Shown: positions 16,380 through 25,405, counted from the stretch's first letter. The stretch: DNA of 64,000 nucleotides from Bog-756 sp963725275 (GCA_963725275.1 CAVRXS010000007.1:434001-498000), one strand, 5' to 3'. Numbers and translations are program-made. The notes: generated by a model not told the origin, from the sequence alone.

Positions 16380-17824
16380 CTCGAGATTCCAAGAGCCACC
16401 GGGACCCGGGGAGCGACGCCGGCGGCCCGGACACCGTTTCCCTCGAGGGCACGGCGCAACGAGAGGCCGTCACTCGCCACGACCTCGACCTGCCGTGGCA
16501 GATCCGCGACCGTCAGGTCGTCGAGGAAGCGTCCATCAGACAGGCAGGCGTCGGGAATGAGGTAGCGGTGCCCGTCGGGTTCACCGGCGAGGACCCTGCC
16601 GAGGTCTGCGCCGGTCATCAGCCCCGCCACACCGATGTTGCCTCCGAAGAACCGGTTGGCCACCGGAAGGATGCGGATGTCGCCCCGTCCCATCGACTCG
16701 ACGAGGGGCGTGAGCACCCTTGCCCCGTACACGCCGGTCAGCACCGCCACCGGCGCATCGACGGGGTTCGGCCGGCCGGGGGGCGTCGCCGACTCCGGTG
16801 CGCGCAGGCTTCGGTAGCCCCCCGCGGGAGCTCCGTCGACGGACGCGAAGAACCCGGGGCGGACCCCGAGCGCCGCCCGATCGTCGCCCCGGAATGCGGC
16901 CTCGAAGGCTCGGGCCATGCCCAGTCCGTTCTCGTGCTGGGGGAAGCCCTCGTAGTCGGCCGCCGCCGGAAAGGAGCGGTCGGCCATCAGGTAGTACTCG
17001 TCGGCCGCGAAGACCATTCGCCGTCCGATCGCCGCGAGGAAGGTCTCCTGCCAGGCGGCGACCGTGTCGCACACTCGGGCCGCCTCGACGCGGGTGTGCG
17101 GGCGCATGGCCTCTTCATGGGAGAAGCGGCTGACCCCGAGGGGCACGCAGGCCACCGTCGCGAGCTCCGGGTACCGGTCGAGCACACCGCACAAGGTGTC
17201 CTCCAATACGGCACCGTCGTTGCGGTCCGGACAGACCACGATCTGTCCGTGGACTTCGATGCCCGCAGCCAGCAGGGCGCTCAGCCAGCGCAAGCTGGTG
17301 GCTCCCCGCCGGTTGCGGAGCAGGTCGGCCCGCACCTCGGGGTCGGTGGCGTGGATCGAGACGAAGAGCGGGCTGAGCCGCTCGGTGACCACCCGCTCGA
17401 GGTCCATCTCGGTGAAGCGGGTGAGCGTGGTGAAGTTGCCGTAGAGGAAGGAGAGCCGGTAGTCGTCGTCCTTCATCGAGAGACTGCGCCGCATCCCCTT
17501 CGGGAGCTGGTGGATGAAGCAGAACTCGCAGTGGTTGTCGCAGGTCCGTACCCGGTCGAAGACCGGTGAGGAGACCTCGATGCCCAGCGGCTCCCCGGCG
17601 CCCTTGGACACGGAGACGGCGAGGGGCCCGTCCGCGCCGCGCCTGCGCACGACCAGGTCCAGCTCCGGCTCGTCGACCAAGAGGCTGTATTCGATGACGT
17701 CGCGGGGCATACGGCCGTTGAGCAACAGAAGGTCGTCACCGGGACGAATCCCCGCCCGTGCCGCCGGCGACCCTTCATTGACGGCCACGACCCTGGGTGC
17801 CGTCGTCACTCGGGGCGCCGACAT
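16376..17824 (-). CDS. PDZ / radical-SAM DUF512 family protein
   Basis: 482 aa from ATG 17824; the reading frame stays open to 19102 only by chance. An N-terminal PDZ-like segment (VVAVNEGSPAARAGIRPGDDLLLLNG) is followed by a radical-SAM-type cysteine cluster, CDNHCEFCF, near residue 97. Next come the QLPKGMRRSL...DDDYRLSFLYGNFTTLT block and the C-terminal DUF512 domain (VANRFFGGNIGVAGLMTGADL). The family is conserved in cyanobacteria, clostridia and actinobacteria. The reaction is unknown. The frequent association with der suggests a link to ribosome biogenesis or RNA modification. The gene overlaps der by four bases and is divergent from ispH. Confidence 0.85.
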   Translation of the reverse strand: MSAPRVTTAPRVVAVNEGSPAARAGIRPGDDLLLLNGRMPRDVIEYSLLVDEPELDLVVRRRGADGPLAVSVSKGAGEPLGIEVSSPVFDRVRTCDNHCEFCFIHQLPKGMRRSLSMKDDDYRLSFLYGNFTTLTRFTEMDLERVVTERLSPLFVSIHATDPEVRADLLRNRRGATSLRWLSALLAAGIEVHGQIVVCPDRNDGAVLEDTLCGVLDRYPELATVACVPLGVSRFSHEEAMRPHTRVEAARVCDTVAAWQETFLAAIGRRMVFAADEYYLMADRSFPAAADYEGFPQHENGLGMARAFEAAFRGDDRAALGVRPGFFASVDGAPAGGYRSLRAPESATPPGRPNPVDAPVAVLTGVYGARVLTPLVESMGRGDIRILPVANRFFGGNIGVAGLMTGADLGRVLAGEPDGHRYLIPDACLSDGRFLDDLTVADLPRQVEVVASDGLSLRRALEGNGVRAAGVAPRVPVALGISR

Positions 17825-17917
17825 GCCGACAAGGCTACCTGGTACATGCAGGACCCAAGCAGCGACCAGGTGTCGCCCCGGAGCGGGGAACAGAACCGCT
17901 GCCAGTAGCCTTGCATC

Positions 17918-19036
17918 GTGCCCGTCGAGCGTGTCGTGCTGGCCGAGCCCCGGGGATTCTGTGCCGGGGTCGAAAAGGCGATCAAGGCCCTCGCCTGGAT
18001 GGTGCGCGTCTTCGAGCCTCCCGTCTACTGCTATCACGAGATCGTCCACAATCGTCACGTGGTCGACCAGTTCCGGGCCCAGGGGGTCGTGTTCGTCGAC
18101 GACGTCGACGACGTCCCTGCCGGCGCCCCCCTCATGCTCTCGGCGCACGGCTCGGCTCCCGAGGTGGTCGAGGCGGCCCGCGACCGCGGTCGGGTCGTGG
18201 TCGACGCCGTCTGTCCGCTGGTCACCAAGGTCCACCACGAGCTCAAGGTCCGCGCCCGGAAGGGGTACACGGTCCTCTACGTGGGCCACCACGGCCACGA
18301 GGAGGCGGTCGGTACCATGGCGGTGGCCCCCTCCTCGGTCCGGCTGCTGGAGCGGGTGGAGGATGTCGACGACCTCGAAGCCCTCGACGGCGCGGGCGTG
18401 GAGCAGCCCGAACGCGTGGCGCTGCTGGCCCAGACCACGCTCAGCCACGACGAGTGGTCCGGTATCGTGGACCGCGCACGGGAGCGGTTCCCCGACCTGT
18501 GGATGCCCAACCGGAGCGATCTCTGCTTCGCCACCACCAACCGCCAGGCCGCCCTCAAGGCCCTGGCCGGGAGGACCGACGCCATCGTGGTCATCGGTTC
18601 GGTCAACTCCTCGAACACCGTGGCCCTCGAACAGGTGGCCGTCGCGTTCGGCTGCCCGCGGGTGGTGCGGGTCAACGACGCCTCGGAGCTCCCCGACGAC
18701 CTGTCCGGCACGGTCGGGGTCACCGCGGGTGCCTCGGCGCCCGAGGCCCTCGTGCGGGCCGTGGTCGAACGACTGGCTCCGCGGCTCGGGGTCGAGAGCC
18801 CCGGGGTCGCCCTGGAGGAGGAGTACTTCCCTCCCCCACCCGAGCTGCGCGAGCTGCTCCGCGGCCTCGAGGCTGCCCTCACGCTCTGCAACGGCGCCCC
18901 GGACGGGGCAGGCACGGAGACCGGGTCGCGCTCCGGGGTCTTGGGCGACGACCGGAGCACCGCGGCGGCCGACGTCCTCGAGGGCCTGGCTGTGGCCCCG
19001 ATGCCCGTCACGGTCGGCCGATCGGCGCGAGAATGA
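17918..19036 (+). CDS. ispH: 4-hydroxy-3-methylbut-2-enyl diphosphate reductase
   Basis: Last enzyme of the MEP isoprenoid pathway; it reduces HMBPP to IPP and DMAPP using a [4Fe-4S] cluster. 372 aa, GTG start at 17918. The three cluster Cys residues are visible in GFCAGV (Cys15), AVCPLVTKVHHE (near 99) and LCFATTNRQ (near 206). GHHGHEE, the TTLS loop and the SVNSSNT phosphate-binding motif are also present. About 60 residues beyond the usual C-terminus are Gly/Ser-rich and poorly conserved. It shares a 93-bp divergent intergenic space with the DUF512 gene and is followed closely by an HD-domain gene. Confidence 0.95.
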   Translation: MPVERVVLAEPRGFCAGVEKAIKALAWMVRVFEPPVYCYHEIVHNRHVVDQFRAQGVVFVDDVDDVPAGAPLMLSAHGSAPEVVEAARDRGRVVVDAVCPLVTKVHHELKVRARKGYTVLYVGHHGHEEAVGTMAVAPSSVRLLERVEDVDDLEALDGAGVEQPERVALLAQTTLSHDEWSGIVDRARERFPDLWMPNRSDLCFATTNRQAALKALAGRTDAIVVIGSVNSSNTVALEQVAVAFGCPRVVRVNDASELPDDLSGTVGVTAGASAPEALVRAVVERLAPRLGVESPGVALEEEYFPPPPELRELLRGLEAALTLCNGAPDGAGTETGSRSGVLGDDRSTAAADVLEGLAVAPMPVTVGRSARE

Positions 19037-19040
19037 GGTC

Positions 19041-19589
19041 ATGACCACCTCCTTCACCAGCATGGACGTCTCCACCGCCGAGCAGTGGGCACGCATCGGC
19101 AACGAGACCGCGCTCCATCAGGGGCGAGTCGCCGACCGGGTCCTCGGACTCCTCGAGTCGCTCGCAGACGTGGTCGACGGGTTCGCCGTCGACCAGCTCA
19201 CCCACAGCCTGCAGACCGCGACCCGGGCCGAAGAGGCCGGCGCCGACGATGAGCTGGTCGTGGCCTCGCTCTGCCACGACATCGGCAAGGCGGTCTCGGT
19301 CCCCAACCACCCGCGGATCGCAGCGGAGATCCTCCGCCCGTACGTCCGAGCCGAGGTCACCGAAGCCATCGTCCACCACCAGGACTTCCAGGGACGCCAT
19401 TACTACAGCCATTTCGACATGGACCCGAACCTGCGTGAGCAGTACCGGAACGAGCCCTGGTTCGCGCTGGCGGAAGAATTCGCCGACGACTGGGACCAGA
19501 CCAGCTTCGATCCCGACTACCCGACCAAGTCGCTCGCCCACTTCGAACCACGAGTACGCACCGTCTTCGCCCACCCCCACACCTTCTGA
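19041..19589 (+). CDS. HD-domain phosphohydrolase-like protein
   Basis: 182 aa. Metal-binding HD motifs: His in LTHSLQTATRAEEAG, the HD pair in SLCHDIGKAVSV, and HH in AIVHHQDFQG. The pattern, with a YYSHF motif and a conserved Trp-rich C-terminus (NEPWFALAEEFADDWDQTSFDPDYPT), resembles the HD-oxygenase branch that includes PhnZ and inositol oxygenase-like proteins. The di-iron ligands are not fully verifiable by eye. ATG 19041 lies four bases after the ispH stop, so the two are probably co-transcribed. The substrate is unknown. Confidence 0.8.
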   Translation: MTTSFTSMDVSTAEQWARIGNETALHQGRVADRVLGLLESLADVVDGFAVDQLTHSLQTATRAEEAGADDELVVASLCHDIGKAVSVPNHPRIAAEILRPYVRAEVTEAIVHHQDFQGRHYYSHFDMDPNLREQYRNEPWFALAEEFADDWDQTSFDPDYPTKSLAHFEPRVRTVFAHPHTF

Positions 19590-19742
19590 TGGCGCCCACC
19601 CAGCGGCACCGGTGGTTCACCCTGCCGGACAGCCGCTCCCGGCGACGCACGGCCGGGCTCGTGCACTTCGCCCTCGACGCCAGCGCGCGACGATTTCGAC
19701 CGTCGCCATCCGGGCGTCCGGTTCGGTCCCGTCGTCGCGGTC

Positions 19743-20438
19743 ATGGCTGCCTACGAGGAGGAGGGGAACATCGGGGCGGTCCTCAAGGCCATGCCCACCC
19801 TCCTCGGCGATCTCGAGGTCTCGACCCTCGTCGTCGTCGACGGTGGCAACGACGACACCGCCCAGGTGGCGATCGACGCCGGGGTCTACACCTGCGTCCT
19901 CCCGGTCAACCTGGGCCAGGGAGCGGCACTGCGCCTGGGCTATGAGCTCGCGTCGGCCCATGGAGCTCGCTACGTGGTCACCCTCGATGCCGATGGGCAG
20001 AACGACCCGGCGGAGATGGCGACCATGCTCGAGCCCCTGCTCGACGACACCGCCGATTTCGTGATCGCCTCCCGGCGCATGGGCAACGACGGGACGACCG
20101 ACCGCTTCCGGAGGGCCGGGGTCCGGATCTACGCGTCGCTCCTCAACGCCATCATCAAGCAGCAGCTCACCGATTCGTCGAACGGGTACCGGGCCTTCCG
20201 GGTCGAGGTGCTCGAGGACATCGCCCCCCACCTGATCCAGGACCAGTACCAGACGGCCGAGGTGGTCATCACCGCCTCGGGCCGCGGATGGCGGATCACA
20301 CAGCGACCCACCGAATGGCATCCCCGGGAGTCGGGCACCTCCAAGAAGGGCGGCAATTTCATCTTCGGCATGGCCTACGCGAGGGTCATCCTGACCACCT
20401 GGGCCCGGGTCACCCTGGGCAACCGCCACCGGCACTGA
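19743..20438 (+). CDS. Family 2 glycosyltransferase
   Basis: 231 aa from ATG 19743. Cytosolic GT-A fold: MAAYEEEGNIGAVLKAM (nucleotide-binding start), VVVDGGNDDT, a LDADGQND metal-binding motif and SSNGYRAFR. It is related to dolichyl/polyprenyl-phosphate sugar synthases, but has no C-terminal membrane helices. The likely reaction is sugar transfer from a nucleotide sugar to a lipid or polysaccharide acceptor. The protein seems to begin earlier: in-frame residues ARDDFDRRHPGVRFGPVVAV precede the ATG without a start codon. A matching N-terminus beginning at 19589 lies in another frame, so a one-base frameshift near 19697 is likely. Confidence 0.8.
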   Translation: MAAYEEEGNIGAVLKAMPTLLGDLEVSTLVVVDGGNDDTAQVAIDAGVYTCVLPVNLGQGAALRLGYELASAHGARYVVTLDADGQNDPAEMATMLEPLLDDTADFVIASRRMGNDGTTDRFRRAGVRIYASLLNAIIKQQLTDSSNGYRAFRVEVLEDIAPHLIQDQYQTAEVVITASGRGWRITQRPTEWHPRESGTSKKGGNFIFGMAYARVILTTWARVTLGNRHRH

Positions 20439-20457
20439 CCGGGTCCCGGCCCGCCGC

Positions 20458-21171
20458 TCAGTAGCGTCCGGTGGCCTCGACCGACCGGTCGTAGAGCTGC
20501 TGGATCGTCTCTGCGAGCTCCTGGGTGAACTGATGGATCCGGCTCCGGGACACCCGGCCCTGCTCGGTCCGTGATGGACCGGTCAGGGGACGACCCACCA
20601 CCAGATGGATGTGCCGTGGACGCGGGAGCTTGTGGCCCTTGGGCATGACCGAGGCGGATCCACCGATCCCGACCGGAATCACCGTGGCCCCGGTGCGGGC
20701 GGCCAGGAACGCCACTCCCTCGTGGAGATCGCCGATCACGGGCCCCTCGCGGCGCTCACCCTCGGGGAACAGGATGAGCACCTCGCCGGCGTCGAGCACC
20801 TGCTGGGCACGGCGGAGCGCCTCGCGGTCCGCCGACTCCCGGTGCACGGGGAAGGCCCCGACCGCGGGCAGGATGCGGGCCAAGAGGCCGTTCTTCCAGA
20901 GTGAGTCCTTGGCCATGTAGTGCAACTTGCGCGGGGTGACCTCGGACGCCACGAAGAAGTCGATGAACGAACGGTGCACCGGAGCGATGATCACCGGGCC
21001 CTCGGGCGGGACCTGGTCGGCCCCCTCCACCGTGGTGCGGAAGAGGAGCCGGTTGACTGCGTGGACGAGGACCCGCAGGAACCGGTAGATGGGCGTGAAC
21101 TGGGTGTCGACCACGACGTCGAGCTCGGGCGGCCCGCCGGTTGCGATCTCGTCCTTCGGGCTCAGAGCCAC
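20458..21171 (-). CDS. plsC: 1-acylglycerol-3-phosphate acyltransferase (PlsC-like)
   Basis: 237 aa from GTG 21171. Lysophospholipid acyltransferase domain with the catalytic HRSFIDFF (HX4D, near residue 62), the block HRESADREAL, FPEGERREG (substrate-binding EGxR type) and a VIPVGIGG block. It should acylate lysophosphatidic acid to phosphatidic acid at the membrane. The gene overlaps cmk by about 10 bp, at the end of the scpA-to-plsC operon. A cmk-plsC pair is common in actinobacteria and in some species is fused. It is convergent with the GT2 gene, 19 bp away. Confidence 0.85.
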   Translation of the reverse strand: MALSPKDEIATGGPPELDVVVDTQFTPIYRFLRVLVHAVNRLLFRTTVEGADQVPPEGPVIIAPVHRSFIDFFVASEVTPRKLHYMAKDSLWKNGLLARILPAVGAFPVHRESADREALRRAQQVLDAGEVLILFPEGERREGPVIGDLHEGVAFLAARTGATVIPVGIGGSASVMPKGHKLPRPRHIHLVVGRPLTGPSRTEQGRVSRSRIHQFTQELAETIQQLYDRSVEATGRY

Positions 21172-21800
21172 CCGACCACCTCTTCCACGATCTCCTCCAC
21201 AGTACGCCGGCCGCTGTCGATGACCCGGGCCCCGTCGGGGACCTCGAGCGGCGAGACCGCCCTCGTGCTGTCGATCCGGTCGCGCCGGGCGACGGCCTCG
21301 GGCGCCTCCTCCGAGCGTCGGGCGGCGCGTACCTGGGCGGGCGCGGTGAGGAAGATCTTGAGGTCGGCCGCCGGAAAGACCACCGAGCCGATGTCGCGGC
21401 CCTCGACCACCGCCCCCCCGCCGTGATCGGCCGCCCATCGGCGCTGGCGCTCGACCAGCTCCTCACGCACCTCCGGGTTGGCCGCCACCGCCGAGACGGC
21501 CGCGCTCACCTCCGGTCCGCGGATGACCTCGGTGATGTCGGTCCCGTCGGCCACGACCCGCTCCCCCACCGACAGGGTCAGCCCACGGGCGAGCCGGGCC
21601 ACCGCCGGACGGTCGTCCGGAGCGATGCCGTCGCGCAGGGCGGCCCAGGCGACCGCCCGGTACATGGCGCCGGTGTCCAGCCGCTCGAGGCCGAGACGTC
21701 GGCTGAGGGCGCGCGACACGCTCGACTTGCCCGACCCGGCCGGGCCGTCGATGGCGATGAGCAGCGGTGCTCGTTCCTGCGGCTCGCACGCAGACGTCAC
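21162..21800 (-). CDS. cmk: Cytidylate kinase
   Basis: 212 aa from GTG 21800, overlapping the aroA stop by four bases. It phosphorylates CMP and dCMP with ATP. The P-loop is IDGPAGSGKSS (about residues 17-27), LDTGAMYRAVAW is the NMP-binding start, VEGRDIGSVVFP is the conserved middle block, and RRDRIDSTRAVSPL is the lid region. Length is normal. The order aroA-cmk is widespread in bacteria and supports the call. Confidence 0.95.
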   Translation of the reverse strand: MTSACEPQERAPLLIAIDGPAGSGKSSVSRALSRRLGLERLDTGAMYRAVAWAALRDGIAPDDRPAVARLARGLTLSVGERVVADGTDITEVIRGPEVSAAVSAVAANPEVREELVERQRRWAADHGGGAVVEGRDIGSVVFPAADLKIFLTAPAQVRAARRSEEAPEAVARRDRIDSTRAVSPLEVPDGARVIDSGRRTVEEIVEEVVGWL

Positions 21801-23110
21801 CGGGGCGCTCCGCCCCGGGCCAGTTCCTCGAGCGCCGCCGCGAACCCCGGATAGCTCGTGGCGACCGTCTCCCAGCCGGTCACGGTGCTCGGGCCCGCCT
21901 CGGCACAGGCTGCTCCGGCCACGGCCGCGGCCATGGCCATCCGGTGGTCGCCATTGGCGTCGACGTACCCCGGCACCAACCGGGCTCCGCCGGCCACGAG
22001 GAGATCGTCCCCCTCCACGGTGGCGCGCCCCCCGAAGGCGCGCACGAGCGCCGCGCTGCCCTCCAGGCGGTCCGACTCCTTGACCCGGAGCTCCCCGACC
22101 TCCCGGAACCGGGTGGGCCCCTCCGCAACCGCCGCGGCCACCGCGAGGACGGGGACCTCGTCGAGCGAGGGGATCTCCGCGGCGTCGACGGTGGTGCCGA
22201 GCAGCGGAGCCCATACTGCGGTCACCGATCCGGTGGCCGTGCCGTCCTCGACCACCGTGATCCCCGCACCCATGCGGTCGAGCACCGCGAGGAAGCCGGT
22301 GCGCTCCTCCCCGAGGTGCACGCCGGTGACGGTCACCCGGCTCCCGGGCACGACCACCCCGGCGACAACCCAGAATGCGGCCTGCGAGGGATCGCCGGGG
22401 ACGGCGAACAGGCCCGGGCGTAGCGAGCTCCGGCGGACCCGGACCACCCGACCGGTGCCGGCGCGCTCGACGGTCACGTCGGCGCCGGCTGCCGCCAGCA
22501 TCTCCTCTGTGTGGGCACGGGTGGCCACCGGCTCGCGCACCACGGTCTCCCCGACCGCGTCGAGCCCGGCCAGGAGAACGGCCGACTTGACCTGGGCGCT
22601 GGCCATGGGCGGCGTGTACTCGATCCCGTGGAGCGAGCCACCCGCGACAGACAGCGGCGGCAGGCAGGTCGGGCCGTTGCCCTCGACGGTTGCTCCCATC
22701 CGGCCCAGCGGCTCGGCGACCCGGTCCATCGGGCGGGACCGCAGGGAGGTGTCTCCGGTGAGCCGGCTCTTCCCGGGCAGGGTGGCCACGATGCCGGTCA
22801 GCAGGCGCATCCCGGTCCCGGAGTTGCCGAGGTCGATCGTTTCGACCGGCGCCTGGAGCCGCGATCGGCCGCCGGACACGGTGACCACGCCGTCGACCCG
22901 GTCGACCGTGGCGCCGAGGGCCTCGACCGCACCGGCGGTGCGCCCGACGTCGTCGCCGTCGGAGAGCCCGGTGATGGTCGAGGTTCCCTCGGCCAGCGCG
23001 GCCAGCAGCAGCGCCCGGTGGGAGATCGACTTGTCCCCGGGCACGGTGAGCGTGCCGACCAGGGACCGGCCCCCGGGGATGACATGCGAGGTGCCGGTGG
23101 GATCGGTCAT
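21797..23110 (-). CDS. aroA: 3-phosphoshikimate 1-carboxyvinyltransferase (EPSP synthase)
   Basis: 437 aa. It joins shikimate-3-phosphate and PEP in the sixth step of the shikimate pathway. PGDKSISHRALLLAALA marks the N-terminal active-site Lys. LGNSGTGMRLLTG is the PEP/glyphosate-contact loop, with Gly at the key position as in sensitive-type enzymes. SRPMDR, TPPMASAQVKSA, ESDRL near the end and NGDHRMAMA complete the family set. ATG 23110 overlaps the tyrA stop by four bases. Length is normal. Confidence 0.95.
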   Translation of the reverse strand: MTDPTGTSHVIPGGRSLVGTLTVPGDKSISHRALLLAALAEGTSTITGLSDGDDVGRTAGAVEALGATVDRVDGVVTVSGGRSRLQAPVETIDLGNSGTGMRLLTGIVATLPGKSRLTGDTSLRSRPMDRVAEPLGRMGATVEGNGPTCLPPLSVAGGSLHGIEYTPPMASAQVKSAVLLAGLDAVGETVVREPVATRAHTEEMLAAAGADVTVERAGTGRVVRVRRSSLRPGLFAVPGDPSQAAFWVVAGVVVPGSRVTVTGVHLGEERTGFLAVLDRMGAGITVVEDGTATGSVTAVWAPLLGTTVDAAEIPSLDEVPVLAVAAAVAEGPTRFREVGELRVKESDRLEGSAALVRAFGGRATVEGDDLLVAGGARLVPGYVDANGDHRMAMAAAVAGAACAEAGPSTVTGWETVATSYPGFAAALEELARGGAPR

Positions 23111-24243
23111 CGCACCGTGCCGATCGGTGTGATGCCGGACCGGTGCCCGCGCTCGGACAGCGCGGCCGCAAAGGCCGGGGCAGATGCCGCGTCGATGACC
23201 AGCACCAGCACGCCCCGATCGCCTTCGGCCGAGTGGGCGATCTCGAGGTCGAAGATGTTGATCCCGAGCGCCGAGGCGAGGGTGACGACCCCCGCGACCA
23301 CGCCCTCCTGGTCGGGGACGGGGATCCGCACCTGGGCCAGCTCCTCCGGGGGAGGTGCCTTGCGGCTGAGGGCCCGCCGGGCGGTCGCCGCGCGCTCGAG
23401 CACGGCGATGAGCGAGCCGTGGTCCCGGTCTGCCACCCGCTGGCGCATGGCGCCGAGCGCTTCGATGAGGAGATCGAACGTCGCCACGATGGCCTCCGCG
23501 TTGTCGTCGCAGATGTCCGACCAGATCGAGGGTTGCCCCGCCGCGATCCGGGTCATGTCCCGGAATCCCCCCGCGGCCAGCTGCAGCAGCGGTCCGTGCT
23601 CCTCGCCGAGGTCGGCGGCGAGCGCCATGAGGGTGGCGGCGGTGAGGTGAGGCACGTGGGAGACGACCGCCACCAGCGAGTCGTGCTCCCCGGGATCGAG
23701 GGCGACCACGTCCGCCCCGAGGTCCGCCAGGACCGCGCGCAGGCGTGCGTAGGCGCCCGGGTCGGTCGCCGCGGTCGGCGTGAGCACCCAGGTCGCGCCC
23801 ACGAAGAGATCGGGAGAGGCTCCCTCGACCCCGACCTGCTCCGATCCGGCCATCGGGTGCCCGCCCACGAAACGCGGGCTGTCGACCGCCGCGACCAACG
23901 GGCCCTTCACGCTCCCCACGTCGGTGATCACGGCTTCCGGGTTCCAGGACGGGGAGGCGAGGACCTCGGAGACCACGGTGGTGGTCACCTGGACGGGGGT
24001 CGCGACCACGACCAGGTCGGCCCCCTGGTCCTCACCCTCTGCGTCGAGGGCGCCGAGCTCGACCGCGCGTGCTGCGACCCCGGGGGCGACGTCCGTCCCG
24101 GTCACCCGCCAGCCGCGTTCGCGCAGGGCCATCCCGACCGAGCCGCCGATGAGGCCGGTGCCGAAGAGCATGGCCCTCCCCGGCACGACGGTGGCCCCCG
24201 AGTTGGCCCGCGGCCGGCTGCCGTCAGTCGGGGAGGTCGTCAC
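23107..24243 (-). CDS. tyrA: Prephenate dehydrogenase
   Basis: 378 aa from GTG 24243; a shorter start at ATG 24171, preceded by GGGGAGGG, is also credible. It oxidises prephenate to 4-hydroxyphenylpyruvate for tyrosine synthesis. The Rossmann motif is LFGTGLIGGSVG. Then come VVVATPV, ITDVGSVKG, GGHPMAGSEQVG with the catalytic His, and SHVPHLTAATLM. The C-terminal 90 residues resemble an ACT regulatory domain (VRIPVPDQEGVVAGVVTLASALGINIFDLEI), which suggests feedback control by an aromatic amino acid. It overlaps aroH by 20 bp with the longer start. Confidence 0.9.
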   Translation of the reverse strand: MTTSPTDGSRPRANSGATVVPGRAMLFGTGLIGGSVGMALRERGWRVTGTDVAPGVAARAVELGALDAEGEDQGADLVVVATPVQVTTTVVSEVLASPSWNPEAVITDVGSVKGPLVAAVDSPRFVGGHPMAGSEQVGVEGASPDLFVGATWVLTPTAATDPGAYARLRAVLADLGADVVALDPGEHDSLVAVVSHVPHLTAATLMALAADLGEEHGPLLQLAAGGFRDMTRIAAGQPSIWSDICDDNAEAIVATFDLLIEALGAMRQRVADRDHGSLIAVLERAATARRALSRKAPPPEELAQVRIPVPDQEGVVAGVVTLASALGINIFDLEIAHSAEGDRGVLVLVIDAASAPAFAAALSERGHRSGITPIGTVR

Positions 24244-24592
24244 GGAGCCCCTGCGCGCCCTCGAGGTAGACGTGGTGGATCTCCTCGCGCGGGCGTTCGG
24301 TGGTGACATGGAGCATGACCCGGATGCAGCGGGGCACCGACCCGACCACGGCCAGCTCCCGTGCGCAGATGAGGGGCACGGCGCCCAGCCCCATGTGACG
24401 CGCAGCGGTGGCCGGGAAGATCGAGACGATGTCCTCCGTGGCGGTAAAGAGGATCGAGACGATGTCGTCCTCCTCGAGACCGTTGCGCTCGAGGATCTGT
24501 CCGAGCAGGGCCACCACCCGCTCGGTGACCGCCTCGGGGGTGTCCTCCTCGACCGTGGTCGCGCCGCGGACCGCTCGCAGGGAAGGGGGCAT
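24224..24592 (-). CDS. aroH: Chorismate mutase, AroH type
   Basis: 122 aa, the trimeric Bacillus-type fold rather than the helical AroQ fold. MPPSLRAVRGATTVEEDTPE supplies the active-site Arg, and ILFTATEDIVSIFPATAAR, CARELAVVGSVPRCIRVMLHV and IHHVYLEGAQGLRDDL match the AroH signature throughout. It converts chorismate to prephenate, the substrate of the adjacent TyrA. The operon therefore places two consecutive steps toward tyrosine next to AroA. Length is typical. Confidence 0.93.
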   Translation of the reverse strand: MPPSLRAVRGATTVEEDTPEAVTERVVALLGQILERNGLEEDDIVSILFTATEDIVSIFPATAARHMGLGAVPLICARELAVVGSVPRCIRVMLHVTTERPREEIHHVYLEGAQGLRDDLPD

Positions 24593-24622
24593 CAGCCAGG
24601 CATGTTACTCAGCGGCTGCAGG

Positions 24623-25405
24623 TCACCCGGGTGCCACGTGGCTCCCGCCGGCACCGCCACGCTGCTCGGGGGCCGCGGTCGGCACGGCCGCCGCCGCCAG
24701 GCCCCGGACCTCGTCGAGGGTGAGTGGCCGGTAGGAGCCCGGCGGCAGGGAGGGGTCGGTCAGCGGGCCGATCCGCGTGCGCACCAGGCGGACCACCGGA
24801 TGGCCTATCGCCTCGCACATGCGGCGGATCTGCCGGTTGCGACCCTCGTGGACCACCATCCGCAGGAGCGAGGGGGTGACCACGGTCACCCGTGCCGGCG
24901 CGGTCATCCCGTCGTCGAGCTCGACACCCTCGCGCAGCCGACGCACCTCGCCCGCGGTCGGATCTCCCTCGACCTGGACCAGGTACTCCTTGGGCACCCC
25001 GAAGGAGGGGTGGGTGAGACGGTGGGTCAGCTCGCCGTCGTTGGTGAGGATCAACAGCCCCTCGGAGTCCATGTCGAGACGGCCGACCGGGTGCAGCCGG
25101 GGGGTCGCGGGCAGGAGGGAGACCACGGTGGGCCGGTCGTGGGTGTCCTCGACGGTGCTGACCACGCCGGCGGGCTTGTTGAGGAGGTAGTGCACGAGCC
25201 CGGGTCGCACCGAGAGGGGCACCCCGTCGAGCTCGACCAGGTCGACCTCGGTGTCGATCCGGCGGCCGAGCACCGGTACCTCGCCGTTGACCGTGACCCT
25301 GCCGGCGGTGATGAGGTCCTCGCAGACCCGGCGCGAACCGATGCCTGCCCGGGCGAGCGCCTTCTGGAGGCGCTCCCCTCCGGCGAGCGGCGCGGGGTCA
25401 GCCAT
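24623..25405 (-). CDS. rluB: Pseudouridine synthase, RluB/RsuA family
   Basis: 260 aa from ATG 25405, which overlaps the scpB stop by eight bases. An N-terminal S4 RNA-binding domain (ERLQKALARAGIGSRRVCEDLITAGRVTVNG) is followed by the RsuA-type catalytic domain, with the Asp in GRLDMDSEGLLILTNDG, then KEYLVQV and VHEGRNRQIRRM. It should modify 23S rRNA. The position scpA-scpB-rluB is conserved in many Gram-positive bacteria. The C-terminal 30 residues are Ala/Gly/Pro-rich and variable. Confidence 0.92.
   Translation of the reverse strand: MADPAPLAGGERLQKALARAGIGSRRVCEDLITAGRVTVNGEVPVLGRRIDTEVDLVELDGVPLSVRPGLVHYLLNKPAGVVSTVEDTHDRPTVVSLLPATPRLHPVGRLDMDSEGLLILTNDGELTHRLTHPSFGVPKEYLVQVEGDPTAGEVRRLREGVELDDGMTAPARVTVVTPSLLRMVVHEGRNRQIRRMCEAIGHPVVRLVRTRIGPLTDPSLPPGSYRPLTLDEVRGLAAAAVPTAAPEQRGGAGGSHVAPG

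Noticed and set aside
16376..19102. 908-codon open frame that would join DUF512 to sequence opposite ispH
   Set aside because: The upstream part is antisense to ispH and has Arg/Gly/Asp-rich shadow composition. The PDZ start and the ATG at 17824 fix the true gene.
17514..19589. 691-codon plus-strand open frame ending in the HD protein
   Set aside because: The first 510 codons are a frame shadow of the DUF512 and ispH genes, rich in Ser, Arg and Pro. The HD protein starts at 19041.
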